From: Kitasatospora aureofaciens
GTDB taxonomy: Bacteria; Actinomycetota; Actinomycetes; Streptomycetales; Streptomycetaceae
Direction of reading: 5' to 3'
Assembly (NCBI RefSeq): GCF_001188955.3
Contig: NZ_JPRF03000002.1
Span: 124,001 to 188,000, forward strand
DNA: 64,000 nt
The notes beneath the pieces were generated by a model that worked only from the letters and a program-made list of their open reading frames with translations, had not been told where the DNA came from and did not search any database. A program made the position numbers and the translations under genes. Position 1 is the first letter of the stretch. Every line of letters begins with the position of its first letter. Below, piece after piece: positions 9,001 through 17,474 of the stretch.

Positions 9001-9621
9001 TCAGCCGAGCGGCACGCGCGCGGCCGTCTCCCATTCGTACATTTGCCGGTCGCGGTTGAGGATGATGAGCTCGGCCGCGGCGATGCGGGCGGTGGCCGGG
9101 TAGGTGGTCACGTGGGCGAGAGCGTCGGCGGCGGGTCGGGCCGGGCCGTCGGCGCTGGAGTAAGCGACGGAGACGTGGGGGCGGAAGCCGTCGGCGGACT
9201 CGGGGACCTTGGGCCAGACGTCGGCGATGGCGACGCGGATGGCCGAGCGAACGGCGTGGACGGGCTCGGCCGGATCGACGGTGAGGAGCAGGGCCTCGGG
9301 GGTGACGATCGCTGGTCCCAGTGCGAGGTCGAACGGCGGGATCTTTGCGAGGTGATGGGCGGCGGCGTCGGCGATGGCGCGGGCGGCGGTCTCGCTTACC
9401 TCGGCGGTGGAGCCGAGACCCTGCATGGTGAGGTGCAGCCAGCGGTCGGGGACCAGGGTGAGGCCGGGAACCTCGGCCAGGGCGTGGCGGTAGTCGGCGG
9501 CCAGGCGGTGGACGTCGTCGGCGCCGTCGAAGACGAGGTGCCAGGTGTACCAGCGGGTGCCCGGGGCCCAACCGGGCCGCCACCACCAGTGATCGGCCAT
9601 GCGCGTAGGACTGTCAGTCAT
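9001..9621 (-). CDS. 2'-5' RNA ligase / cyclic phosphodiesterase-like protein
   Basis: 206 aa 2H-phosphoesterase fold. The two defining H-x-[TS] motifs are present: HLT at residues 63-65 and HVS at 149-151, flanked by the usual hydrophobic strands (RWLHLTMQGLG, FRPHVSVAYS). Members act on 2',3'-cyclic phosphates or 2'-5' links in RNA; the substrate here is unknown. Start ATG 9621 overlaps the end of the upstream XRE gene by 8 bases, so the two are coupled. A later ATG (9600) is an alternative. Parts of this gene are duplicated at 6481-6571. Confidence 0.85.
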   Translation of the reverse strand: MTDSPTRMADHWWWRPGWAPGTRWYTWHLVFDGADDVHRLAADYRHALAEVPGLTLVPDRWLHLTMQGLGSTAEVSETAARAIADAAAHHLAKIPPFDLALGPAIVTPEALLLTVDPAEPVHAVRSAIRVAIADVWPKVPESADGFRPHVSVAYSSADGPARPAADALAHVTTYPATARIAAAELIILNRDRQMYEWETAARVPLG

Positions 9622-11110
9622 GGTCGCTGATCCAACCATCGGTCGGGGCGGAGAGGGAGAGGGCCAGGGCGGCCTCGCGGACGGCGGTTTCTACGACGTC
9701 CTGCAGGCGGCGTCCGGTGGCGCTGTCACCCATGGGCGATCCGGCGGCATCTCGGGCGAGGTCGCGCAGGCGCTGGCGGACGGGGGCGGTCCGGTGTTCG
9801 GCAGGCAGGGCGAGGACGGGGGAGAGCGCTTCGAGGATGCCGTCGGGCTCATCGGCGAGCAGGTGGGCACCGGCGCGGGTGATGTGCAGCTGGGCCACGG
9901 TCCCGAGGGGGCGGACGGCCTGCCGCTGGAGCGCGGCCAGTCCGCAGTCGGCGTAGGCGAGGGCCTGGGAGGGGGAGCCTGCGCGCAGGTGGACGGCCGC
10001 TCCGTAGTTGGCAAGTCGGCCCGCCGGGCAGCTGAACAGCCCTGCGACCTCGTCGTGGATCACGCTGGAGAGGTCGAGCGCGGCGGCGTCCTCGGCCCGG
10101 CCAAGGGCGGCCTTGGCCTGGGATCGCGCGCCGACCTCGGCCCACGCATCGGCGGCCTGGCAATGGAGCAGCACGGTGACGGTCCCGCTCGCCTGGAAGA
10201 CGGTGCCGTGCTCGGCGTGCTGGATGGCCGCACGGAACTGCCCGTCCCAGAAGGCGAGTTTGCTGCGGGTGGCGGCGACCCAGGCGTGCAGGCCTGGGTC
10301 GGCGGCCATCTCGGCGGCCACCATAGCGGCGCGGGCGTGGGTCTCGGCCTGGCGCTTGTGCCCGAGGTCGCTCGTCATCCAGGCCATCATCGCGGCCAGA
10401 TAGCCAGCGGTCGTGAAGAGCTTTTGACGCTGCTCCAGGTTCTGGTGCCCGTACAACAGCTCCCAGACCCGGACGAGCGACGCCCGGGTCTTCCCGAAGA
10501 TCAGCAGCGGATCCTCGGCCATCAGATAGTCGGCAGCGAAGCCGCGGGCGTCGGCGGCGTACTGCTCCACCGAGACGGGGCCGCAGTTGGCCACCTCGGC
10601 CCACTGCAGCCACTCTGCCGACTCGTCGGCGGCGGTGCGGATGAGTTCGGTGCCGGTGAGCGGTACGTCGGGTGGTGGGGGTACTGGCGCCGGGGCGGCG
10701 ACGTCCGGGTCACCGGGGGCCTGGTGTCGCAGTAGTCGCAGGTCGGACTCGGGCAGGGCCCGGCGGTCCTCCAAGTCGAGCAGGTCGTCCAGTGAGGCCC
10801 CGTAGAGCTCGGCGAGGACGGTGAGTGCCGGCAGGGTGACCCGCCGCCCGGTCGACGCCGGCCACCGCTCCCACTTGCCGAGGAGGGAGGCGTCCGTCGC
10901 GGGCCCGGCGGCGCCGACGACGTTGTTGAACCGGTCGGCCGCCTCCTGAAGGGTCCAGCCGTGCGCGTGCCGCCAGGCCTCGCGCGGACGGCAGCCGAAG
11001 CGGGCGCGCATCTCGGCGGCGATCGTCGTAAGGGGGGCGCCGATGGCGAGGAGTTCGGTCCGGAGGACATCGCGGTCCGATTTTGAGCCTGGTTTGGGGC
11101 GTGGAGGCAT
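9614..11110 (-). CDS. Large XRE-type transcriptional regulator with helical repeat domain
   Basis: 498 aa. The N-terminal helix-turn-helix (residues about 25-110: PREAWRHAHGWTLQEAADRFN, then SLLGKWERW and LAELYGASLDDLLDLE) is the streptomycete XRE type. The rest is a TPR-like helical array (KLFTTAGYLAAMMAWMTSDLG, AIQHAEHGTVFQA). ATG 11110 was chosen: GGGAG lies just before it, and the longer frame adds an Arg-rich tail. It is coupled to the 2'-5' RNA ligase-like gene by an 8-base overlap, a common pairing in streptomycetes. Probably a signal-responsive DNA-binding regulator; ligand unknown. Confidence 0.85.
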   Translation of the reverse strand: MPPRPKPGSKSDRDVLRTELLAIGAPLTTIAAEMRARFGCRPREAWRHAHGWTLQEAADRFNNVVGAAGPATDASLLGKWERWPASTGRRVTLPALTVLAELYGASLDDLLDLEDRRALPESDLRLLRHQAPGDPDVAAPAPVPPPPDVPLTGTELIRTAADESAEWLQWAEVANCGPVSVEQYAADARGFAADYLMAEDPLLIFGKTRASLVRVWELLYGHQNLEQRQKLFTTAGYLAAMMAWMTSDLGHKRQAETHARAAMVAAEMAADPGLHAWVAATRSKLAFWDGQFRAAIQHAEHGTVFQASGTVTVLLHCQAADAWAEVGARSQAKAALGRAEDAAALDLSSVIHDEVAGLFSCPAGRLANYGAAVHLRAGSPSQALAYADCGLAALQRQAVRPLGTVAQLHITRAGAHLLADEPDGILEALSPVLALPAEHRTAPVRQRLRDLARDAAGSPMGDSATGRRLQDVVETAVREAALALSLSAPTDGWISDHD

Positions 11111-11361
11111 GGGGGCTCCCGAACGGGGTGTGGAGCGGCCTGACCACCTCACGGTAGCGACCCTAATACGCCACATGGGTCACACTCTGCGAATCCGAGG
11201 TGACGCCCTGTCCGCATTTCGGCCGCGCTGGGGAGCATTCCCGCAGGTCGACCAGCTGACGCCCTGTCCGGAAAAGCTGGGCGCCGCTGCCCGTGACCAA
11301 CGCGGGTCGCGAGCGGGACCGTAGTAGCCCGAACGCATCGCTTCCCCTGGGCAGGTCATCA
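11111..11361. promoter_or_regulatory. Divergent promoter region with a 14-bp direct repeat
   Basis: Lies between the XRE gene (-) and the 11362 gene (+). TGACGCCCTGTCCG occurs exactly twice, at 11201-11214 and 11257-11270, 56 bp apart, which could be a regulator site. No gene is present. Confidence 0.45.
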
Positions 11362-11883
11362 ATGACGACTACCGCCGTCGCCTCTGTGCGGCCGACTCCT
11401 CGCTCCGACGATGTGGCTCTCCGCCGATCGGCCGGCCGACGAGTTCCGCTGTCGGCGCAGCTATGGCTCGTCGCCGCCTGTGGCGAGCACCGCATCACGA
11501 AGCTTCTGGGCTGGGTGGGCGAGCCCGACGGGCTGCTCCTGCTGCCCTGCGGGGTGATGTGGGATGTCGTGCGGATGCCCGAGCGGCTGGGTCTGGCCGC
11601 TCTCCAGGCGCTGATCAGCGATCCGACGCAGGAGACGGGGCCGGTGCTGCACGACCGGTCTGCCGGGCTCGTCTACGTGTTCATCGACCTGGACAGCGGG
11701 ATCAGCTGGAGCGAGCGGTACTCGGACGTACGGCTGCTGACCACCGGAGCTCACCTCGCCACGCCGTCGCCGGACACCCCCTGGCTGAACGCCCAGGTCG
11801 TGTGGGCTTTCCTGCCGCCGACGCCTCAGCCGACCAATCCGACCCGGCTCGCAGCCGCCCTCGACACGCTGACCGCCACCTGA
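11362..11883 (+). CDS. Conserved hypothetical protein (primase/polymerase-like streptomycete family)
   Basis: 173 aa from ATG 11362. The layout DGLLLLPCGVMWDVVRMPERLGLAAL, then GPVLHDRSAGLVYVFI, VRLLTTGAHLATPSP and a Pro-rich tail is a pattern common in streptomycetes and often tied to bifunctional DNA primase/polymerase-like N-terminal domains (recalled). No catalytic acidic triad can be pointed to, so I do not assign activity. It diverges from the XRE regulator and may be controlled by it. The longer frame from 11293 looks like leader sequence. Confidence 0.68.
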   Translation: MTTTAVASVRPTPRSDDVALRRSAGRRVPLSAQLWLVAACGEHRITKLLGWVGEPDGLLLLPCGVMWDVVRMPERLGLAALQALISDPTQETGPVLHDRSAGLVYVFIDLDSGISWSERYSDVRLLTTGAHLATPSPDTPWLNAQVVWAFLPPTPQPTNPTRLAAALDTLTAT

Positions 11884-12313
11884 CACCTCCACAGCCCCGT
11901 GCACGGCCGACGACGGACCCCCCTTTGGTCGGGCACCGTCCGAGCAGGCCCCGGCCTCCGTCCCCCGCGGGGAGACGGGCCCGCTCCCCACCCCATGCCG
12001 ACCTCGGCTCCGTAGCCAAGGACAACCCGGACGCGTCCTGAAGCGCCTCCTGCACACGCCAGGTGAAGCGGTTGTTGACGGCGCCGGGGTTGATACGGCG
12101 CCGCACCGGCACCCCGCTGGTCCCCCCAAGGTCCTGACCAGCACCCCCGAACTCCGCCCGCAGCCCCACGGTAGGCACACCGGCCGGGCGGACCCGGTGC
12201 CGGCCGCACGGACCCCACGCCGCGCGGCCGGCATCACCACTTCTGCCACGTCCCCAACGTTGCGCGAGAGGAAGCACCGTGATGGAGCACAGAACCGGAA
12301 GGAACCACCCACG
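11884..12313. other. Non-coding stretch upstream of the seven-gene operon
   Basis: 430 bp with no supported gene. A near-palindrome around 11958-11976 may terminate the preceding gene. Residual coding-like composition on the minus strand (about 12010-12110) may be a relic. The operon promoter should lie in the right half. Confidence 0.4.
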
Positions 12314-13069
12314 TTGACCACCGAATCCATCTCCGCCCAGCAGGCCGTCGAGGTTCTGGCCGCCACCCGGCTGCAGCTGGTCGAGACCGAAGCCCCCGCA
12401 CTGTCGGCCGAGCATGAAGACGCCATGGACCGGGTCTGGGAGCAGGCCACCCGCGCGAACCCGTCGCTGTTCGACGGGCCGACCGCGGTGTGCACGGCGC
12501 TGGCCCGACAGGGCCAGGCGGTAGAGCTCACCTGGGCCCGCACCACGTACCGACGCTTCGCGCTCCGTCGTGTCCCCGGCGCCCCGGTGGTCTCGTCAGT
12601 GTTCGTGACCGTCGCGCAGCCGGTGGAGGACGGGCGACTGGTCATCGGGCGGATGTCCGAGTCGACCGCCGCGCCGGGCCGGTGGCAGCTACCGGGCGGC
12701 AACGTCGAGCCCCCGCAGCAACCGGCGCAGGCCCTGGACGAGGCGGAGCTCCGCCGCCAGGGCGCGAAGGAGCTGGCCGAGGAGGTCGGCGTACACACCG
12801 ACCCGGACGACCTCACGCTGCTGGCGCTCACGCGCGGCGAGAACGGCAACATCGGGGTGCACTACCTCGCCCCGGTGCTGCCGGAGCGGACCGTGCGGGC
12901 GCAGTTCGCCGGCCTGGTGGACTCCGAGATTTCCCAGGGCAGGACCCCGGAGCTGGACCAGATCACGCCGGTGGAATCCGCGAAGGCGCTGGAGCTGGTC
13001 GACGGCCAGCACGTCGACTACCTCGCGCCCCTGCTGGACCGGTACACCGCCGGGAGGTCCGATGAGTGA
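12314..13069 (+). CDS. NUDIX hydrolase-like protein, first gene of the operon
   Basis: 251 aa. The N-terminal 85 residues are helical and unassigned. The NUDIX domain follows, with WQLPGGNVEPP (126-136) and the helix AKELAEEVGVH (152-162), in which the usual RE is KE. The family cleaves nucleoside diphosphates linked to another moiety; the substrate is unknown. No ATG or GTG is in frame upstream. TTG 12314, preceded by GGAAGGA at about 12298, is the best start. It overlaps the next gene by 8 bases (ATGAGTGA). Gene order suggests a pathway or housecleaning role. Confidence 0.8.
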   Translation: MTTESISAQQAVEVLAATRLQLVETEAPALSAEHEDAMDRVWEQATRANPSLFDGPTAVCTALARQGQAVELTWARTTYRRFALRRVPGAPVVSSVFVTVAQPVEDGRLVIGRMSESTAAPGRWQLPGGNVEPPQQPAQALDEAELRRQGAKELAEEVGVHTDPDDLTLLALTRGENGNIGVHYLAPVLPERTVRAQFAGLVDSEISQGRTPELDQITPVESAKALELVDGQHVDYLAPLLDRYTAGRSDE

Positions 13070-13865
13070 GCACGGCCGTACCGCTGTCGGCGTCCTGGAG
13101 GGCGACGCGGCGCGTGAACTGCGCGCCGCCGAGCTCTCCGGGATCCCCACCCAGACCATGGCCGGACGGTTTCAGGACCTGACCCTGGAGCAGGCGTACC
13201 GCATCCAGCGCCACGGCGTAGATCTGCGGACAGCTGCTGGAGCAACGCCGGTGGGCCACAAGATCGGCCTGACCTCGCTCGCCATGCAGCAGCAGATGGG
13301 CGTCAGCGAGCCGGACTCCGGCGTGCTCCTCGCCGACATGGCCGTGCCCTGCGGCGCAGACCTCCCAATGGGGCTGTTGCTGGCCCCCCGCGTCGAAGCC
13401 GAGATCGCAGTGCGGATCGGCGCCGACCTGGCCGGCCCGGACGTCGACCTGGCCGCCGCCCGGGCTGCGGTGTCCGAGGTGTTCCTGGCCCTCGAAGTCA
13501 TCGACACCCGGTACGGCGACTGGCGGATCGCCCTCGTGGACAGCGTCGCCGACAACGCCTCAGCCTCCCGGTTCGCGCTCGGCCCCGCAATGGCCGCCGA
13601 CCGTCTCCCGGACCTCGGCGACGAGTACGTTGAGGTCCGGGTCGATGGCACCCTCTCCGCCTCCGGCCACGGCCGCGACGTACTCGGCGATCCCCTCCTC
13701 CCGCTGGTCTGGCTCGCGCAGCGGCTCACAGCCCTCGGGGGCGGCCTGAGCGCCGGGGATCTGGTCCTGCCCGGCTCGGTGCACGCGAGCCTCCCTCTGC
13801 GCCCAGGAGTGACGGTCGAAGCGTCCTCCGCGCACCTTCCCCCGGTGTGGTTCCGGGCGCTCTGA
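13062..13865 (+). CDS. 2-keto-4-pentenoate hydratase / oxalocrotonate decarboxylase family (MhpD-like)
   Basis: 267 aa of the fumarylacetoacetate-hydrolase superfamily. The acidic metal-binding region RVEAEIAVRIG, the following VFLALEVIDTRYGDW and VGHKIGLTS match the MhpD/DmpE/DmpH group, which hydrates 2-hydroxypenta-2,4-dienoate or decarboxylates oxalocrotonate. In catabolic meta-cleavage operons the product goes to the MhpE aldolase and MhpF dehydrogenase, both encoded next. No ring-cleavage dioxygenase is present, so a classical catabolic role is doubtful. It overlaps the NUDIX gene by 8 bases. Confidence 0.85.
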   Translation: MSEHGRTAVGVLEGDAARELRAAELSGIPTQTMAGRFQDLTLEQAYRIQRHGVDLRTAAGATPVGHKIGLTSLAMQQQMGVSEPDSGVLLADMAVPCGADLPMGLLLAPRVEAEIAVRIGADLAGPDVDLAAARAAVSEVFLALEVIDTRYGDWRIALVDSVADNASASRFALGPAMAADRLPDLGDEYVEVRVDGTLSASGHGRDVLGDPLLPLVWLAQRLTALGGGLSAGDLVLPGSVHASLPLRPGVTVEASSAHLPPVWFRAL

Positions 13866-13906
13866 CGCCCGGCTCACCTGCCAATTCGCTGTCCCTGGGG
13901 AGACCC

Positions 13907-14794
13907 ATGTCCGAGAACACCGCGCTGAAGGTCGCCGTCCTGGGCGCCGGCCTCATCGGCGTCGACCTCCTGCACAAGATCCACCGGTCCCCGTTCCTCG
14001 ACTGCGTGATGGTCGTCGGCCGCGACAGCCAGAACACTGGGCTGCGGCAGGCCGCCAAGATGGGCCTGCCCACGACGGCCGGCGGCACCGCCGCGCTGCT
14101 GGAGTCCGGCAGGCACGTCGACCTCGTCTTCGACGCCTCCAACGCCGACTCCCACGCCGAGCACTGGCGCCTGCTGGAGCCCACCGGCGCCCTGGTCGTC
14201 GACCTCACACCGCACAACAGCGGCACCCCTACGGTTCCGACGGTCAATGCCGTCGAGGCGCTGACCGGCCGTCACCTCAGCCTGATCAGCTGCGGCGGGC
14301 AGGCAGCCGTCCCGATCCTGCAGGCCATCGCCCAGCACTGCACGCCCGGGTACGTCGAGGTGGTCTCCACCGGGGCCAGCCGCAGCGCCGGGCGGGCGAC
14401 CCGCCTGAACCTGGACGAGTACATCGCGACCACCCAGGACTCCGTCCGCGCGTTCACCGGCACACCGGCCGCGAAGGTGATGGTTAACGTCAGCCCCGCC
14501 GCCCCGCCGCCGCCGTTCCGCGTCACCATGACGGTCCTGGCCTGCGGCATCGACCCGGGCACGGTGCGCGACCTGGTCCACTCCGCCGCCCGCAAGGTGC
14601 GGGCCTTCGCCCCCGGCTACGCGGTGACCTCCGTCGACGCCACCTCCGAGAAGGTCATCGTCGCCGTCGAGGTCAGCTCCGTCGGAGGCCGCATCCCCGC
14701 CTACGCGGGCAACCTCGACATCATCAACGCGGCCGCCATCCACCTGGCCGAGACCCGCGCCGCCTCCCCGCTCACGGAAGGAGCCGCGGCATGA
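13907..14794 (+). CDS. Acylating acetaldehyde dehydrogenase (MhpF/DmpF-like)
   Basis: 295 aa. The Rossmann motif GAGLIG is at 13-18. The catalytic cysteine lies in SCGGQA (Cys129), with the expected downstream [14 protein letters not shown] and [13 protein letters not shown] segments. The family converts an aldehyde plus CoA and NAD+ to acyl-CoA, normally in a channelling complex with the aldolase encoded next. Start ATG 13907 has GGGGAG upstream; the frame from 13847 is an upstream extension. Its stop overlaps the aldolase start (ATGA). Catalytic residues appear intact. Confidence 0.9.
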   Translation: MSENTALKVAVLGAGLIGVDLLHKIHRSPFLDCVMVVGRDSQNTGLRQAAKMGLPTTAGGTAALLESGRHVDLVFDASNADSHAEHWRLLEPTGALVVDLTPHNSGTPTVPTVNAVEALTGRHLSLISCGGQAAVPILQAIAQHCTPGYVEVVSTGASRSAGRATRLNLDEYIATTQDSVRAFTGTPAAKVMVNVSPAAPPPPFRVTMTVLACGIDPGTVRDLVHSAARKVRAFAPGYAVTSVDATSEKVIVAVEVSSVGGRIPAYAGNLDIINAAAIHLAETRAASPLTEGAAA

Positions 14795-16062
14795 GCCCGA
14801 CCGCACCGGCCGTGCTGATCCACGACCCGACTCTCAGGGACGGCCACCACGCCGTCCGCCACCAGCTCGACCAAGGCCAGCTGCGCGACTACGCGGCGGC
14901 CGCCGACCTCGCTGGCGTGCCGGTGGTGGAGGTCGGCCACGGCAACGGACTGGGGGCCTCCTCGCTCCAGATCGGCCGGGCCGCTCTCAGCGACGCCGAG
15001 ATGCTCTCCACCGTCCGCGACGCCCTGCAGCGCGCCCGGATGGCCGTGTTCATGGGACCCGGCTGGGGCACCTGCGAGGACCTGCGCGGCGCCTTCCGGT
15101 ACGGCGCGCAGGTGTTCCGGATCGCCGCGCACTGCACCGAGGCCGACGTCACTGAGCGGCATCTCGGCTTCGTCGCCGAGCACGGCGGCGAGGGCCAGGG
15201 CGTCCTGATGATGAGCCACATGGCCAGCCCTGCTCAGCTCGCAGAGCAGTGCGCCCTCATGGTCCGGTTCGGCGCCCAGGCGGTAGGGATCTTCGACTCC
15301 GCCGGGCATTTCCTGCCCGAGGACGTCCAGGCGCGAATCGCCGCGATCAGCGAGGCCGTCGACGTCCCGGTCATCTTCCACGGCCACAACAACCTCGGCA
15401 TGGCCATCGCCAACTCGGTGGCCGCCGTCCGGACCGGTGCGCGGATCATCGACGCCTGCGCGCGGGGCTTCGGCGCCGGGGCGGGCAACACGCAGCTCGA
15501 AGTCCTCGTCGCGGTCCTCGAACGCCTCGGCCACCCCACGGGGATCGACCTGAACAAGGTGCTGGCCGCCGCCGACGTGGCTGAGCGCCGGCTGATGAGC
15601 GCCCCGCCGTTCATCGACTCGGTCGCCGTGATGAGCGGCCGCGCCGGGGTGTTCTCCGGCTTCAAGACCCGGGTCCTGGAGATCGCCGCCCGCGAGGGCA
15701 TCAGCCCCGGCGACCTGTTCGACGAGCTCGGCCGCCGCCAAGTGATCGCCGGGCAGGAAGACCTCATTCCCGAAGCAGCGCACCGCCTGAAGGAGAAGGC
15801 CGTGACTGAACATCCCACCACCACCGCGGGCCTCGACCCCGACGTCGAGGACCTCCTGGTACGCGAGCTCCGGGTGAAGCCCGAAGCACTCGCCGCCGAC
15901 GCGACCCTGGAGGAGGCTGGCCTGGACTCCCTGTCGCTGGTGGAGCTGTCGGTGCTGCTCTCCGAGCTCCTCGGCTCCAAGGTCAGCGAGGACGAGATCC
16001 ACGACGCCCGCACCGTTGGCGGCCTCGCCGTGCTGGTCGAGAACAAGCGCCGGGGCCGGTGA
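14791..16062 (+). CDS. 4-hydroxy-2-oxovalerate aldolase fused in frame to an acyl carrier protein
   Basis: 423 aa. Residues 8-335 are an MhpE/DmpG-type class II aldolase: TLRDGHH (14-20) carries the metal and acid-base residues, and FHGHNNLG (196-203) the metal-binding histidines. Residues about 345-423 form an ACP domain with the phosphopantetheine site [10 protein letters not shown] (Ser380). I know no standard aldolase with such a tail. An AAGGAG at 15790-15795 precedes an in-frame GTG at 15802, so the ACP may also be made alone (86 aa). The fusion suggests aldol chemistry on, or delivering to, a carrier-bound acyl chain. Both neighbours are coupled by 4-base overlaps. Confidence 0.9.
   Translation: MSPTAPAVLIHDPTLRDGHHAVRHQLDQGQLRDYAAAADLAGVPVVEVGHGNGLGASSLQIGRAALSDAEMLSTVRDALQRARMAVFMGPGWGTCEDLRGAFRYGAQVFRIAAHCTEADVTERHLGFVAEHGGEGQGVLMMSHMASPAQLAEQCALMVRFGAQAVGIFDSAGHFLPEDVQARIAAISEAVDVPVIFHGHNNLGMAIANSVAAVRTGARIIDACARGFGAGAGNTQLEVLVAVLERLGHPTGIDLNKVLAAADVAERRLMSAPPFIDSVAVMSGRAGVFSGFKTRVLEIAAREGISPGDLFDELGRRQVIAGQEDLIPEAAHRLKEKAVTEHPTTTAGLDPDVEDLLVRELRVKPEALAADATLEEAGLDSLSLVELSVLLSELLGSKVSEDEIHDARTVGGLAVLVENKRRGR
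15802..16062 (+). CDS. Possible internally initiated free acyl carrier protein
   Basis: Same frame as the aldolase. GTG 15802 with AAGGAG six bases upstream would yield an 86-aa ACP carrying Ser380 of the fusion. Whether it is separately translated cannot be decided from sequence. Confidence 0.4.
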   Translation: MTEHPTTTAGLDPDVEDLLVRELRVKPEALAADATLEEAGLDSLSLVELSVLLSELLGSKVSEDEIHDARTVGGLAVLVENKRRGR

Positions 16063-16934
16063 CCGCGGCCATGAACCCTCTCACTCTGCGGGCCGCCCGA
16101 GCGTGGATCAGCGTGCCGGCTCCCGCCGTCAACCGGTTCGAGAGCGCCAAGGCATGCGGCGCTCATGTCGCCCTGGTCGACCTCGAAGACTCCGTTGCCC
16201 CGGCCAAGAAGCAGCACGCGAGGACCATCGCCGAGCGGTTCTTCGACGGCTACGAGACCAGCCCGTCCCTGCTCGGCGTGCGGATAAACGCCCCCGTCCT
16301 CCTGGACGGCATCAGGGATATCGCAGCCATCGCCGACTGGCGCGCCCGGCCCGACATCGTGCTCGTGCCGAAAGTCGAGTCCCCTCGCGACCTCGACCTG
16401 GTGGCTGGCGCCCTCGACGCAGACGACTACCGGCCCCACCTGTTCGCGCTGATCGAGACACCCCGCGCCATTGAGCAGATCCGGGAGATCACCCGGGCCG
16501 CGCGGATCTCCGGCGCGGTGTTCGGCACTGCCGACTACGCCACCGCGGTGAGTTGCGGCATGGGCTGGGAGCCGACGCTCCACGCCCGCTCCGCGGTGGC
16601 CAACAGCGTGGCCGCCGCCGGCCTGGTCGCGATCGACTCGCCGTACTTCCAGATGGACGACCCCGACGGGCTCCGGGTCGAAGCCGAACGGGCCAAGGCC
16701 CTCGGCTTCCACGGCAAGGGCGCCATCCACACCCGGCAGCTGCCGGTCATCACCGAGGTCTTCAGCCCCTCCGAGCAGGACATCGCCGACGCCCGCACAA
16801 TCCTCGGCGCCGGGCGAGACAGCGGTAACAACATCACCTCCGTCGGCGGCCAGATGGTCGGCAGGCCCTTCTTCACCCGGGCCCAGAACCTCTTGGCCCA
16901 GGTCGACACCCAGCGAGAGGGGCAACCGCAGTGA
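16059..16934 (+). CDS. HpcH/HpaI aldolase / citrate lyase beta-like (CitE-type) lyase
   Basis: 291 aa TIM-barrel lyase. Signature elements are [38 protein letters not shown] and [14 protein letters not shown], which hold the Mg-binding acidic residues and the CoA-facing arginine typical of malyl-CoA / beta-methylmalyl-CoA lyases. These cleave or form a C-C bond between an acyl-CoA and glyoxylate or a related 2-oxoacid. GTG 16059 overlaps the previous stop; ATG 16071 is an alternative. Pairing with a mesaconyl-CoA-hydratase-like MaoC protein next door supports beta-methylmalyl-type chemistry, possibly on the ACP. Confidence 0.87.
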   Translation: MTAAMNPLTLRAARAWISVPAPAVNRFESAKACGAHVALVDLEDSVAPAKKQHARTIAERFFDGYETSPSLLGVRINAPVLLDGIRDIAAIADWRARPDIVLVPKVESPRDLDLVAGALDADDYRPHLFALIETPRAIEQIREITRAARISGAVFGTADYATAVSCGMGWEPTLHARSAVANSVAAAGLVAIDSPYFQMDDPDGLRVEAERAKALGFHGKGAIHTRQLPVITEVFSPSEQDIADARTILGAGRDSGNNITSVGGQMVGRPFFTRAQNLLAQVDTQREGQPQ

Positions 16935-17464
16935 ACACCACCACGCTGCCGCCCGGATACCGCACCGTCGGCGACGACCGGATCCGAGAGATGGTCGGCC
17001 TCGGCTACCACGACTTCCCCGAGGGCCTGGTCATCGAGCACCGGCCCGGCCGAACGATCACCGAGACGGACAACACACTCATCACCGCACTGTCCGGCAA
17101 CACGGCGCCCATCCACCTGGACGCCCACTACGCCGCCCACACCACGCGACGCCGAATTCTGGTGTGCAGCGGCGTCACCCTCGCCTTCGTCGGCGGCATG
17201 ACGGTCCGCTCCACCAGCGGCCTGACCCTGGCCAACCTCGGGCTGGACGACGTGAAGTTCGAGAACCCCGTGTTCGTCGGTGACACCCTCTACGCCGAGA
17301 CCGAGATAACCGGCCGACGCCTCTCCAAGAGCCGGCCGGACAACGGAATCGTGACGTGCCGCACCACAGGCCTCAACCAGGACGGCGTGCGGGTCGTCGA
17401 GTTCACCCGGACCTTCCTGGTGCCCACCGACCCGGACGCCGTCCGGGACGCGACCAACTACTAG
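16931..17464 (+). CDS. MaoC-family hydratase, mesaconyl-CoA-hydratase-like
   Basis: 177 aa hot-dog-fold hydratase. The active-site region reads TETDNTLITALSGNTAPIHLD, with the N-T-x-P-[IL]-H arrangement of the mesaconyl/methylmalyl-type subgroup rather than the GDxNPxH of R-enoyl hydratases. VFVGDTLYAETEI and SKSRPDNGIVTCRT are also typical of that subgroup (recalled). Expected reaction: reversible dehydration of beta-methylmalyl-CoA or an analogue, matching the CitE-like lyase upstream. GTG 16931 overlaps the previous stop by 4 bases. Confidence 0.85.
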   Translation: MNTTTLPPGYRTVGDDRIREMVGLGYHDFPEGLVIEHRPGRTITETDNTLITALSGNTAPIHLDAHYAAHTTRRRILVCSGVTLAFVGGMTVRSTSGLTLANLGLDDVKFENPVFVGDTLYAETEITGRRLSKSRPDNGIVTCRTTGLNQDGVRVVEFTRTFLVPTDPDAVRDATNY

Positions 17465-17474
17465 GAGGGCCGCC

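Noticed and set aside
15234-16925. Minus-strand 563-codon frame opposite the aldolase-ACP and lyase
   Set aside because: Antisense shadow; the plus strand carries catalytic motifs and coupled starts.
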